Shown: in pieces, positions 50,009 to 62,594 of the stretch
Layout: every line of letters starts with the position of its first letter
Position numbering within the stretch: position 1 is the stretch's first letter
NCBI RefSeq assembly: GCF_000002995.4
Contig: NW_025062476.1
Coordinates: 1,619,501 to 1,683,500, forward strand
From: Brugia malayi
Taxonomy: Eukaryota; Nematoda; Chromadorea; Rhabditida; Onchocercidae
DNA length: 64,000 bases
Direction of reading: 5' to 3'
Made by a program: the position numbers and the translations under genes
Notes under the pieces: model-generated
Databases searched by the model: none
Told to the model about the DNA's origin: nothing
What the model saw: only the letters and a program-made list of their open reading frames with translations

Positions 50009-53000
50009 TTATCGCCATGCTTCATATGTTTCAGCAGAGTTGCCACCTTGTGGTTGAGTATATCTAAAGGTTGAAAAACTCGATTTCATCAATAAAGTTT
50101 TGGGAACAGAAAACTTATTTGCATATATCAGCCATAAAACATTTCCGTCATTTCTTACTCTTTTTTGATTTTCATCAACCTAACATTTTTTTCTCGTCCA
50201 TTTTATTCCTATTTCCTTCAATCTACTTCAGTTTTCTATTAAACAACTGCACAGCCTACCAGACATCATCAGTCTAAATTTCGGAATTCTTTTCCTAGAA
50301 TTTACTTACTTTAAAATCAAATTAAAATCCAATTAGAATAAGATGTTTGTCAAGTAATCAAAGAATTATAAAAGAAAATGATTGTTAATATCAATTACTA
50401 TGTAGTAATTTTTTTTGTGACTGATAAAACTATTTTTTTGCTTATGCGACTGATAAAACTATTAAAATCTTATGTCCAAATCCAAAAACTTAAAGCAGAA
50501 GTCAGAAATCATCATTATCTTTCCAAACGATAATAATTACAGAGTATATATTATTGAAACTGATTCTCACGTCTTAATCCTGAAAAGCCATCCAATATAA
50601 ATAGTGATAATTCTTTTTTTTTTTCTCCCTATTTTTTTATTTAATTTCTTTCTTTTTTTGCCTCACACTGTTTATTTCTTTCGGAAAAGAATATGAACAT
50701 TGAGTGCCAAAGTCCCAAAAATCAATTAAAAACATCTGATAGGCAGTGCAAACGAAACGGTTTACCGTATCAAAGTTCTGCTTTCAGCGAAGGGATGATT
50801 TCGGGACTTACATCGACGGTGTCACCCAGGCTGGCATCTTATTTGTGGCACTTCCTGCTGCTGCTGCTGCTGATAATGATGATGTTGATGGTGTTTGCAC
50901 AATTGCATACGGATCATTCATTTCTGGTCTTCTCATGTAATCTGGTGCAGTGTTTTGTGAAGATAACTTTTTCGCAAGATCGCTACAAGTAATTAAAAAC
51001 TTAAAAAATATTTTTTCAATCAATCACTAAAAATTTAGCTATTCTTGCAGTATTTTTACTTACTACTAAACTGCTATTAATAATGTCCTTCGCAAATTTT
51101 GAATAACTTATGATTAATTCCGAACTTGATAGCAAAAACCCAAAGTGAAAGTAATTTTTTTTTTGAACCAAATTTCTTTTCGGAAACATTTAAATTTTTA
51201 AAGTCTTGAGTGAAATTTTTTAAAGATGACTGAAAGTCAGGACAAGATAAATTACAAAATAAAATCGGAAGAACTACGCGAGAAAAAAGGAATAAGATTT
51301 GTAAGTGCTTTTAAAAAAATGATGAAGAACAAAACATTTGCAGATTAGAATTGGAATTCTAAGGAGTGCCTAAAATCATAAAATTATGAAATCTACCTAA
51401 TAAAGAACAGAGAATGAATATAAGTATCGCACTGTTTGAATAAAAGATGAAGCAAATGTAAACATGAAATTAATAATCAAAAATGAAAATCTGAAAAACT
51501 TACTCAATAACTTTTTGTTGACGTAAAATATGCTCTTGCAAATCCATTTCTTTTCTCCGTTCCATAGCACCACTCACTAAAAGTGATGAATAAACTATAA
51601 TAAAGAAAAATATACATATAATAACTTATGTATTTCATCTTTCCGTATTATTAAATATGGATAATTTGTAAGTGATTATTACCTATTAAGAAATGATGAA
51701 GCGTCTGATCATAAACGGATACTGTATTGCACGGACCCAAGTTGAACTTTGAACCTCCGAATCACTCTGATTTTTGATTAAAATTTTTTGCTAATAAGTC
51801 AAAATAACTTCTACTTAAAAAAGAAAAAACACAAAAAAACAGCATTACATGGAACAGTGGGACGTGACAAAGGTGGAGCCACATCCGGTACGGCAACGTC
51901 CATCACGGGCAATTTGCCCGGTGGTTTCCTTCGCCTGGCATCTGCGTAACCATACGAATCAAAACCAGGGCCGTATGGATATGGAGCTGGCTGTGGTGGA
52001 CGTCTCCAACTGAAAATGACACTGACTCTTAAGTTTGCCTGCTTAGCAAACAACAATGTCAAAAAGCAGAGATGACAGCAACCTTTGATATACAAAGGCA
52101 CTTTACTTCCCCTTTCCCCAAGGTAAGTGATCGAATGAATCCGTAAGAAGACATGTACTTATACTTCTCATAAAAATTAAGAGAAGCATGACACGTAAAA
52201 TACAAAGCAGTTTTTTTTTTTTTTTTCGTTAAATAAAAAGCCGTACGGTTCTACTCTGTAGCCTCCTCCGTACCGCGGTGGAACTGGTGGCATTGAATAC
52301 GATGGAATTGATCGAAATGAATCAGATCGACTGTATCGTCGTCTTCTATACCTACCTGCTCTATAAAAGAAAAGAACTTTCCTCAAAAAACTAGTGAAGA
52401 AACAACTGCTTGTGGTTAACAAGGATTGAAAATATGCAAAATTCTGAAAACATCAAAATTTCTCTTAAATCCGACAAAGATTTCCTCTATTAACAGTATA
52501 CAATAATCTCCAATTCTTTTTTGTCTGATAAGTAAATTACGCATTTGCATTACGTAAATTTCTTAATATCTTAACAATTAACCTCCGCCGTTTTCGAGAC
52601 GGCCCACTACCATCATCCTCTGTTATTCTTTTCGCATCACCGCAAGATTGATTTTTTTTTGGAAACGTTGGTTTCGACTGCAGATTTCTCAGTCCAACAT
52701 TTTTCTCAGCCGGCTTAATGCTCTCGCAACCATGTGCAACACTGCATTCAGTATTAGTACTACCACCACTTTCGATAATATCCGTTTCTAATGTACGCTT
52801 TCGATCCTGCACCGTTTTTTCATTTCGGATATGCTTTGCTTCCATTATTGCTGATGCTTTCGATAATTTTTCATGTTCTTGCTCAATCTTTTTGGATTGT
52901 GTGTATGAGATGAATTCTTTATAGGTTAATAAACAATACATATCGGTTTCTGGTGTTGGTACAATAAGACGATCCCAACCATGGAAATCCACTGAAATCT

Positions 53001-56000
53001 TTTTTTTTTTTTTTTTTTAAATTGGGAAAAATTCTCCTTAGCTTTTAAGAAAAGTAAAATTTAAGACAGAGATTATAAGAAGATTATAGTAGATCATTTC
53101 AGTTACAAACACCTCATTCTAGTGCATAAAGGAGACTAAACATTTCCAAGATACCAGGAAATGAAGTAATGTTAAGTTGTGAAGTTATATAAAATTGATA
53201 GCAATAAATGATTTGAGAAATAACTTCTAGTTCTACAAATTGAAGCAGAAGTCTATTATTATATCAATATGTTACCTTTGTAACGATGGGGTAATCAATA
53301 AAGATAAATATAACTGTCAAGCCTAATCAAAACGTTATATTTACATAAAACCAGCCATGCCGCATCATGAATAACTTACCATTCGGGAAATATACTTTGA
53401 TATAATTACTCGGCACATTTCGTGCACCGACATGAATAAAATCATTATTAGAATGAGCCGCTACAGCTTCCCGAGCAGTTGGGAACAATAAAATTGCCAT
53501 ACGCTGCCTACAAATTTTATGTTCGAAGAATTGAAACTTCTAAATATAATTTTGTGGGTTTCGGTTGTATCTTAGATTGCTAAGTAAGATAAAAATAGAT
53601 TGCCAACTTAGCTGATTAAAATTTTTGTAAAAACAACAAAGTGTTACCTTACTTTGTCCGCCTTAAAGGTAAACTGCATTAATTTGAAAAAAAAAAAAAA
53701 AAAAAAGCTGAAATTCAAAACTGTATGAATTTTTACACTTACCCTAACATATCTCTTTCAAAACGTACACTCTCGATTGGATAATTTTTAAAACAAGTTT
53801 CACGAATTTGCTTTTCCGTTACTTCGCTATTTACAGGTTTCACGATCAAATAACGCATACTTTCCATCGGTTCTCGCATTCGACCCAAACGACTTTCCAG
53901 TATTTCCTTGTATTTTCGTACCCATTTTGCTAAATTTGTAACATTCTGTAGGAAAGAAAACTTTATAAAGGAGAAAATGAAAATGAAATGGTGCTGGGCA
54001 AACAAAATTTAGTGAAGCTCACATAAAGTTTACATAAAGTTAGACAAGCAAAAAAAAACATCTCAATTCTACTGAAGGAAAAGAAGCACCATTACCGGAA
54101 CTCTAGACAGTAGACACTGGAGAGATTTAACCGTTTACTTGCAATATTAACATCGAGAATAAAAGGCACAAATGTGAAAATTAGTGAAATAAAACTATTG
54201 AGGAGGGGGAACGGGAAGGACGGGAGGCAGGACCCACATTGATGTAAACATGAATAAAAGAAAAAAAAAAAAAACATAAATAAACATAAAACAGAAGTTT
54301 GCAATAAAATTTTTTCTGCTTCAGAAAACAAAAAAATAGAATCTTACTTTGCGGCAAATAGATTTTCACCCGATGTGCACCAGTTCGTATATGAATGAGG
54401 TTGTTTACAGCACAGTATGCAATAGGATGATCACTTTGGAAATATCCTTCAATTCGTCTGGAATAAACATCACAGGATATTAACAAAACTAGAATACTGT
54501 TGCATTTCTGAAAGAGATTTATTTTTAAAATCAATCATTATGCAGTGAAATTCTCAGAAACAACACCTACCCATATAAATGGTTAAAATCTGCATCAATT
54601 TTCCCAGCTGAGAGCGGGAATTCCATAATAACTCGTTTACAGCGAAGAAGTGCAGTGTAAAACCAAGGATTGTGCATATCTGCTGGTAAAACATTTTCAA
54701 AAATTACCACACGTCTATCTGATTCATCCTTGCACACTGCAAAAGTTTTATCCAATGAAAAATTGAAGTAAACTGGGTGTAAGGATCGGGAATTTCTAGA
54801 TGATTTCTAGATATCACATCCTTTGACCAGTATAACAATAAATCTACAGTGAAGAAATCAGGTTAATATTACTTTATGCTAACAAACTTTAAAAAAAAAT
54901 TCACCAACTAATGGACGAAGTAAAACAATGAAATTCTTCGAAAAGCTCCATTAGTTACAATACTGAGTCGCAAATGATCAGACAAAGGAATGACGTTTAT
55001 GTTACAAGTAGTGTGAAACTTACGCCTCCACTGAAATTCTGGAGCACCATCCCAATCAACCGGAAGTGTTTTATAATATTCCGCCATAATCATTTTGTTG
55101 GTTAATTTGTCAGGACCCGTTTCTTCACCCAAACTTCTCACTGTTATATTTTTTAAACTTTCCACTACGGCAAGAACAATTTCAACGTCCGTTTCATCAG
55201 TGACATTTGCAGCTGTTCTTTCTTTATTTTCTGAAAAATATGAAAAGTGTCAACGACATTTGCCAAACAAATTATTTCACCTTTTTTATTTGTGAAATTC
55301 AAACATTTTCGGGTGAAATTAAAATTTTATTTATCAAAAGTTTAAGGATTATTGCAGAATGAACAGAAACAAAAACAATTCTTTTATCCAGCTAGAAAAC
55401 ATAATCCCAAGTTTTAAAACTTAAAAGTAAGTCAATTTCCTTCAATACTTTAAATCGAAAACATTCACTTTTACTAATTAATGTGCCAGTCTTTTGGGAT
55501 TCATTTTTTGAAAAAGAGAAAAAAGTTTGATAGTTCACTTCCTTCAGATGTTTGCTCCCAGAATTTATAAAACAGAAAAGTGATTCAAACATTTGTGATT
55601 ATCTTTCGCAATGGCTAAGAATATATCCTTCAATGCAAGTGCAAGTGTATACACATGAATCTCTATAAACATACTCCCTCACCTTAGCAGCTTTGCAAAA
55701 CATGCAGTGATAATTACAGAATGATCAGAAATGACAAAGACATATCCAGTCCGTATTAGGAACGGTAATGCTCAGTGGCTTCTTAACTTCAGCAAGCAAA
55801 GTAAGAGGCCAACCGTTTTTTCCGTCTTTGCCGACTATCGGTCTCGATGCATCGCCGTCACCACATGCAACAGCGACATTATCTTGCTCTGATGCCATAG
55901 GAGCTACTGGAATAATCGGTACATCAGTACTTACAATACTCTGAGCTCCAATATCGGCATCAACAGCAACAGTATCAGTCGGATTACTGTTACATTCATC

Positions 56001-57773
56001 AGCCATTTCAAAATTTGTCGGAGCTGCTACTGCTTCGAATTCTGCTTCACCGCTCAACTCTTTCGGAGGTTCAGTGATTGCATCAACCGTTGTTGGCGGG
56101 TCAAGCTGATTTTTTTGCGAGATAACACGATCTCGATACACTCGTGAATAGAATGAAACCAAACACTTCACACCAAGCTCCTGAAGTGATTGATTAGGTT
56201 ACGGTGGAGTGGTAACCCGGAAGAAACAGAGTACACGCGAGGAATCACGATGTCTCCAACATGTGACTGTAACGTCAGAGACATGTTCGACATGCTGAGA
56301 GAGTGTAAAATTGTTTATGAAAGAATCGGAAAACGTGGAGAAATACTGACCCAGTGCAATTGAATTATGCTCTAATTGTAATAGCGAATTATGCAATTAT
56401 GCAATGAGTAACAAAGTCTTAAAGAGCCTCTACTCATACAAGAATAAATGAGTAAATTAATCATTAGATTTGACTAATCAACGAATAATGTCAAAAAGAA
56501 AGCAACTTAGGCTTAGAAAACAATGCAACAACTCAGAGTTAGATATGAAATCTTTTGTAAAAGAATTTTCCCACCCTTCCGATCTTTAATCAATAAAGTG
56601 GATTTATCTCTACCAAAATGGAAAAATTAAATACAGAAGAAAGAATGAAAATATAACAAATTCTACTTAAATGTATAGAAAAGATCAAGTCAACTACGTA
56701 AGTTAAAAATACGGCAGCAATTATCACCATTCTGATATAAAATAAATCTTAGTAAAGTTACACATCCACAAAAACCTAGTAAGTTATCTAATTTTTTATT
56801 GGATAGAAAGCAAAGCAGAAAGAAAAAAAAAAAAAAAAACTGCGAAAATTTCAGTGGCTCATAGGTTCATATATCAAAAATAAAAAAGACTTTTGTTCGG
56901 TCATAGACCTCCTTATCATAATACGACAATAAGATCATGAGCTGCTAAAGCATAATATATTCGAGAAAATCCCGCCACAAATCTTCTAATCATACAATTG
57001 AGCATTCCATTCACATAAAAAAAGTGAAAACACTTTACAAACATACAGCAATGATTTCGATAGTGCAAGAGCTAACATAAAATGCCCATTAAAACTATGG
57101 TTATAGAATATGCGATCTCTCTTCACCAGGATAGACCATTCACGCAGTTGCTATCAACAACTATGCACACTGACACATACGCAATACATATAAGTTGGAA
57201 ATGTATGAAGACTATATCTGACTGATGTTCAAAAACGCCAATCATCAACTAAACTCGTTTAACCGAAGAATGTTAATGATGATTTTATGTCTGATGCCTT
57301 GTAAACCCACGTGTGTTTTGTTGTTACATGATAACTTATAATACGTAAAAGAGTTCAAAGTACATACATGTCCGCTAATTTGATGATACCAATACCTATA
57401 AAAAGTAAGAAATCATCCGAGCTTGCAAAACACTGTGATAACTATCATAAAATACCCATTAAAAACTGTGGTCACAGAATATACGATCTCTCTTCACCAG
57501 GATTAATAGAGATCTTTTCTTGTCAATCTCATTTTTGGTAAGTGAAAAATGAGTAACCTGATTTGGAATACTCTCAATCAATGGGTAACGAATAATACGG
57601 TCGATGACGTCATTTCCAAGATTAAATTTCAAATTGATCAAGCGAAAAATTGTTTGATTAAATTGCTTTTGTGATTCAAATTGCAGTTCAATTGGTAAGG
57701 TGCTGATAATGACCACTCGGTTGAAATCCAACTTTTCCGTTTTTGCACCATATGTTGTTAATTCTTCCATCAT
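50009..57773 (-). CDS. Multi-RRM-like protein with Arg/Tyr/Pro-rich tail; family not recognised
   Basis: Minus-strand exons: 57773-57558, 56180-~55814, 55230-55024, 54736-54571, 54457-54348, 53945-53743, 53507-53380, 52991-52583, 52360-52274, 52009-51849, 51576-51504, 50982-50812, 50063-50009 (stop), roughly 775 aa. Three segments look like divergent RNA-recognition motifs: RVVIISTLPIELQF with CLVSFYSRVYRDRV; RRVVIFENVLPADMHNPWF with RIEGYFQSDHPIAYC and VKIYLP; and MRYLIVKPVNSEVTEKQIR with MAILLFPTAREAVAAHS and IKVYFP. RNP1 aromatics are poorly kept. An acidic/Ala-rich linker separates the first two. The tail is basic (GPSRKRRR, YRRRRYSRSDSFRS), then PPQPAPYPYGPGFDSYGYA, a short coiled segment, and ends YTQPQGGNSAETYEAWR. 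Probably a nuclear RNA-binding or splicing-type protein (inference). All junctions from 53743 to the stop close in phase. Junctions 55814/55230 and 54348/53945 are unresolved. Start ATGATG follows a TTGCAG acceptor at 57793-57794, a likely SL site. Confidence 0.75.
57079..57504. repeat. Diverged ~55-bp direct repeat pair
   Basis: 57079-57133 and 57449-57504 share AAAATRCCCATTAAAA, ACTRTGGT, AGAATATRCGATCTCTCTTC and ACCAGGAT, with roughly 85% identity by eye and a spacing of 370 bp. Both lie in intron 1 of the RRM-like gene, the right copy about 55 bp below the exon 1 donor. Confidence 0.85.
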
Positions 57774-59709
57774 CGCCTTGGTTTTTAAAAACTGCAATTT
57801 ATGTCATTTTTTAAATTTTGAAAACACACATGCTACATTTTTCAGCGAAATATCACAGAAATTTTGCATGATTTTAATGCAGAAGAAGTGATATTATGAT
57901 GTGATTTTTCCCGTAACAAATATGAAAATCATCTTTTTGTATATAAAATCAATATATAAATCATATTTTCATTAAAGTAATGAAAAAAGTTATCGTTACC
58001 AATTCGGTTAGAAAAAAGAAATGCGACAGACTCCCACAAAATTAAAGCAAACACTCAAACGCAGCGCCTGCACGCCTCGCATTTAGCTAAATCTTGAAGT
58101 CATTCCGACCAAACCGGAACAACAATTCGGCCACACGTAATCGCTGCGAAATCTTCACATCCCACGTGGGTATTACAATGAGAAATATAGTTGTAATATA
58201 ATGGTAATTATGTAATTATATTGCAAGTAATATGGTATAATGTTGTAATAATGGTAATATAATTATATTACGGTGATAATACTGCTACGGTAACACATAA
58301 TTATATAGCCAAAATAATATTGCAATATCACAAGTATGATTATAATTTCACTATAATAATAGTACAATCTTTTACTTTTGACAAGCATAACTTGAGTAAA
58401 CTGTCACATTGTCACTTCGATTTTTCCACTTCAAAAAGATGACTAAATAATTGGATGGAATTTCGAACATAAGTTTGAGATATGGCTCAATTTGAGACAT
58501 GGTTCAATCGTTTAGTCATCCAAAGTTACGAGTTTATTTGCTGTTAGCTATATTATACTCAATTAATACACTCAATTAGAGCTGTAAAGTGTAATACAGT
58601 AATTTGTCATTAAATGATATTTCACCTCATTTATTCGTTTTTTTTTTTTTTTTCAAAAGCACTTGAAATCATTTCAAAAATTCTAAAAAATTTCATAAAC
58701 TGTGATTCGAGGAAGTAACCAGAAAAAGTTTAGAAGATTGTGATTAGTTCTTATTTAGAGTAAAATTATTATCACAAAAAGTCTTTCTTTTTTTTCATCC
58801 TAATCATAAACGGTATACGGTAGCCTACAGTACCCATTCTTCTCTTTCTTCAAACATACGGTAGGCTGTCTACAGTACCATCTCTTCTTCTCTTTCTTGA
58901 GGTATACGGTAGGCTGTCTACAGTACGATCCCTTCTTCTCTTTCTTAGAGCATACGGTAGGAAATCTATTGCGCGACTTGCAATACTAAGCAATAAGAAC
59001 AATCCATTATCTGCAGAAATCGAAGGACTTTGGATATCATAAAAACTTGTTATATTATTTCAAGAAGTGTCTATGTTATTCAATTCAATAACAGAATTAA
59101 AAGAGTTACAAGTAAAAACTTGGGTATTCCACATAATAGCCTGAAATTAGCTAACTGATTTCTTATTTCTAGCTATTATCAGATTAATTTCTAATCTTCA
59201 ATTAACTAAGATTATTTAATACACCGTCAAACACTTGACCATTATTTTTAATTAAACTCTTCTCTAAACAATTGACAAATAATTCAAAAAAAAAAAAAAA
59301 AGAGAGTGTGAAGAAATTTAAAAAAATTGATGACTATTCTTTAATATAATTCTTCATTTCACTAAATTTGTTGATATTAATTTTCTTTTCAGCAGTATTT
59401 GTCAACTGTTTAATGTTTAATTTTAATTGCTTGTCAGAAAAGTTTTGAAATTTCTTATGAAAGTATTAGGACGAAAAAAGAGTCATAAATAATTTTAGCT
59501 TTGCAATTTTAATTTGAAACTGAAATTGTGATTGAAATTTAAAATGCACAACCGTGTTAGCTTTTATTCATTCAATCAGTTTATGAACATTAAATAATAG
59601 CATAAATTGCTTGTAATTTCTGGAATAATTACTTCTTACTCTAAAAAATTTGAAAGCTTGGAATGAAATATTCTGAGTTTGTTTAAAACAAAATAAAATT
59701 TTCAGTCAT
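57774..59709. other. Intergenic region between the two minus-strand genes
   Basis: About 1.9 kb with no coding exon recognised. Contains an AT-palindrome-rich stretch around 58190-58340 (TAATATTGCAA/TAATTATATT words) and the 48-bp repeat at 58814-58966. Likely promoter of the RRM-like gene plus the 3' UTR of the secreted-protein gene. Confidence 0.5.
58814..58966. repeat. 41-48-bp tandem repeat (3+ units)
   Basis: Units share TATACGGTAGGCTGTCTACA, GTACCATC and TCTTCTTCTCTTTCTT. The TACGG word recurs at 58816, 58857, 58905 and 58953 (spacings 41, 48, 48). The first unit lacks a few bases and the last is truncated. Confidence 0.92.
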
Positions 59710-62594
59710 TTAAATGAAACTTTCTATAAATTTGTTAAATCCTGTTTTTGGTGGCTGCGGATTCATTGAAATTTCTCCATATCGATGATAAAGATACGCC
59801 CAGCAGAATGAAATTGTTGCTTCCTAAATTCATGATATTAAAATTTTAATAATTTTAAAGTTTGTAAAGAATGTATTAGGGTCAGTTTAATAGAAATTAA
59901 AGATACCAGGTGTTGCAGTATCAGTAAGACTTCAATTTTTATTTTAAAGTTTGATTTGAATTGTCAAAAATTCAACTTTAGAAGTCTGGTGATTTGAATT
60001 TATCAAAAATTATTTTACACTTACTCGATTTTGAGTACAAAAATCAGATATATTATCACATAAATCTGGCGCATATTTGAAAATATCTTTTTCAGTATAA
60101 TTACGACAAATCATACCAGCTACTTCAACCAAACATTTTACAAAAAATAAGCTAAAATAAAAATTAATTTGAAATTTTGGATGAAATTTGAACATGAATA
60201 ATTCAACAGATCATATGATAATCTGATTACAATGAATTGCTATCAAATTGCTAATCATTTGGATTGTTATTCAGAGAAATTTTAATTTAATACAACAATT
60301 TTATTTTATACCATAAGTTAAAATTAAAAGCTAAGAAACAACAGATTATTTTCAAGATAACAGTTGTTTAATTCTTTAAAAAAAAAAAAAAAAAAAAAAA
60401 ATATGCAAATTAATTTTACAATGATCATTTGAAGATCTATTTAGATTAAGCATTTATCAACGATGAAATTTTTATGAAATCAAAAAAGTTATATTTGAAA
60501 TCTGAGACAAACTCATTTTATTTAATAAAATGAGAAATACTTGTTACCATTTGAAATATTTTGAACTCATCTATCTCATTTTTTTGCTCAATTAAAATTA
60601 TTTGATAAATTTTATTTGTATTTATAATTTAACTAACTTTGATACTAATAACTTACTCACAAAGGCCATCAATTTGTGGCCACATCGATGTATAAGCATC
60701 ACATGCAGCAACGGATGATTTACAACTTTCATCATTTTGTCGTTCACGAATTAAATATGCCTGTAGATATTAACAAATTATTATATTTAAATTGCAATAT
60801 TAAATTTGAAATTTATTGAAATTCAATTTTTTTTTCTTTAAACTTTTAAAATACATTCATTTTAGTGTATTCTAATGAATAAAAAATTACTAAATAAAAA
60901 AAAAATTTTTAAAAAGAATTTCATTTTTTTTTTTTTGTTTCTTATCGATTAGATTTCCATTGTAATGGTTAAAGATTATTAGTAATTAGTGAAATTTTGT
61001 AATTAGTAAAAAAAAAAAAAAGTTTTTTTGTTTATAAAAAATAATTTTGTTAAATATTAAAATGCATATAGTTTTCATGGTGAAATATAAATGCTAAAAC
61101 CATTTGACTAGCTGAATTATATGCCATTTCTTCGGCAGATGGATGATCATCAATTCGATTTGCTATATCCAACCATTCATCTAATTAAAATAGAATAAAT
61201 ATTTCCATCTAATTATAAACTAATAAAATTATTAAATACGGCAAGCATTTAGGATTGAAAAAATTAAAATTAATTAATGAACAAAAAAGCATTCATAAAG
61301 AGATTTTTGTTTTTGAATTTTTTTTTTTTTTTTTTTTTTCTAGAAAAATTTTTACACTGAAACTTTTTAATTGCTATTTAGATACAAGAAAATATAATCT
61401 ATTTTTGAAAAAATTAGATTGTTATTTTAGAAATTGTAAAGTAATTGAAATTGAAATTTTTTAGTTTCAAAAGAAATTTAATAATTTGCAAGTTAAAGGA
61501 AACAAAAAAGAGAGAACCAAATATTAGAATAATAATAGTAATGAGAATATATTTTTTGAAAATAAAAAGTTTTTTTTTAGAAACTCATTAATTTAACTTT
61601 ATTAAAAAAAATGCATATAATTACAATATATAATTATATATAATTAATTTTTTTTTTAATTACAATTTTTTTTTTGTATATAATTACAATTTCATTGCCT
61701 AAAATTCACTGTGTACTCAAATGATAACATAATTAAAGCGAGATTCTCGAGAAAATTTATGCAAACTTAAGAAAGTATTACTTGTTACTTTGTATGAATC
61801 AACTCATACAATATTATTTTGACAATTTTGATCTTTATGTTATGAAAATTTCACTTATTACCTGGTATATATTATCATTATTATCATCAGAAAATATTTA
61901 TTAACCAATCTTATTTATTTCTATTATTTGTTGAATTTGAAATTTTTTTTTTTTTTACTTTTTTCTTAAATATAAAATTTACCTCTAATTGGAAATAATC
62001 CATCCTCTCCGGTATTATTTAAAATATCCGGTTGTTGATGAACAAGAAACATTGATCCTTGTGCTGATCTTGCCTGATCCATTTTGAGCGCACTTTTTAT
62101 ACCCATTTTGAGTGCATTTCTCATTTCCAAATTTGTTGTTGTATTTTTCTCGCCTTGAAAAACTTTTCAAAATGATTATAACAAATTCTCGAGGAAAATC
62201 TCGATGTTATTGACAATTCTCATATTTTGATTTTACTTTAATTTTGCTACTAATTTTTTCTTCCATACCTTTTCTAAATACACATTTTCGTTTCATTGAA
62301 TCAGATTTTTTCTTTGAAATTGCCGTTACTGATTTTTTCATCCATTTGCATTTTGATCGTTTCATCGATTTACAATTAATTAATTCTATTAATATTGCAC
62401 TAACTAAGACTGAAAAATTTGTTTAAAAATGAACAGAAATGATCAATTTATTAGTTAAATTTAATTTAAATAAAAATATACAATAAAGAACAAAAAAAAA
62501 AAAGAAAAATTGAAGTATTTAAAAATAATTTAAAATCATTTTGCTATCAAATTATTGTTCACTTACCAATAAAATAAATTTTTAGCACATGCAT
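59710..62594 (-). CDS. Secreted cysteine-rich protein, 254 aa, family not recognised
   Basis: Seven minus-strand exons, 62594-62567, 62409-62269, 62153-61983, 61180-61101, 60760-60657, 60151-60025 and 59823-59710, total 765 nt with all phases closing. Residues 1-21 form a classical signal peptide (MHVLKIYFIVLVSAILIELI), so secretion is predicted. Residues 22-57 are strongly basic (KSMKRSKCKWMKK, KKKSDSMKRKC) with Cys22, Cys30 and Cys52. A middle segment (58-140) is polar and Met-rich without Cys. The C-terminal domain has eight Cys at 153, 160, 174, 181, 190, 206, 213 and 224, spacing C6C13C6C8C15C6C10C, suggesting four disulfides. Sequons include NTT, NNT, NYT and NIS. No catalytic motif or known domain was recognised, so function is unknown; an excretory-secretory protein is the simplest reading. 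No paralogue in the window. Confidence 0.85.
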
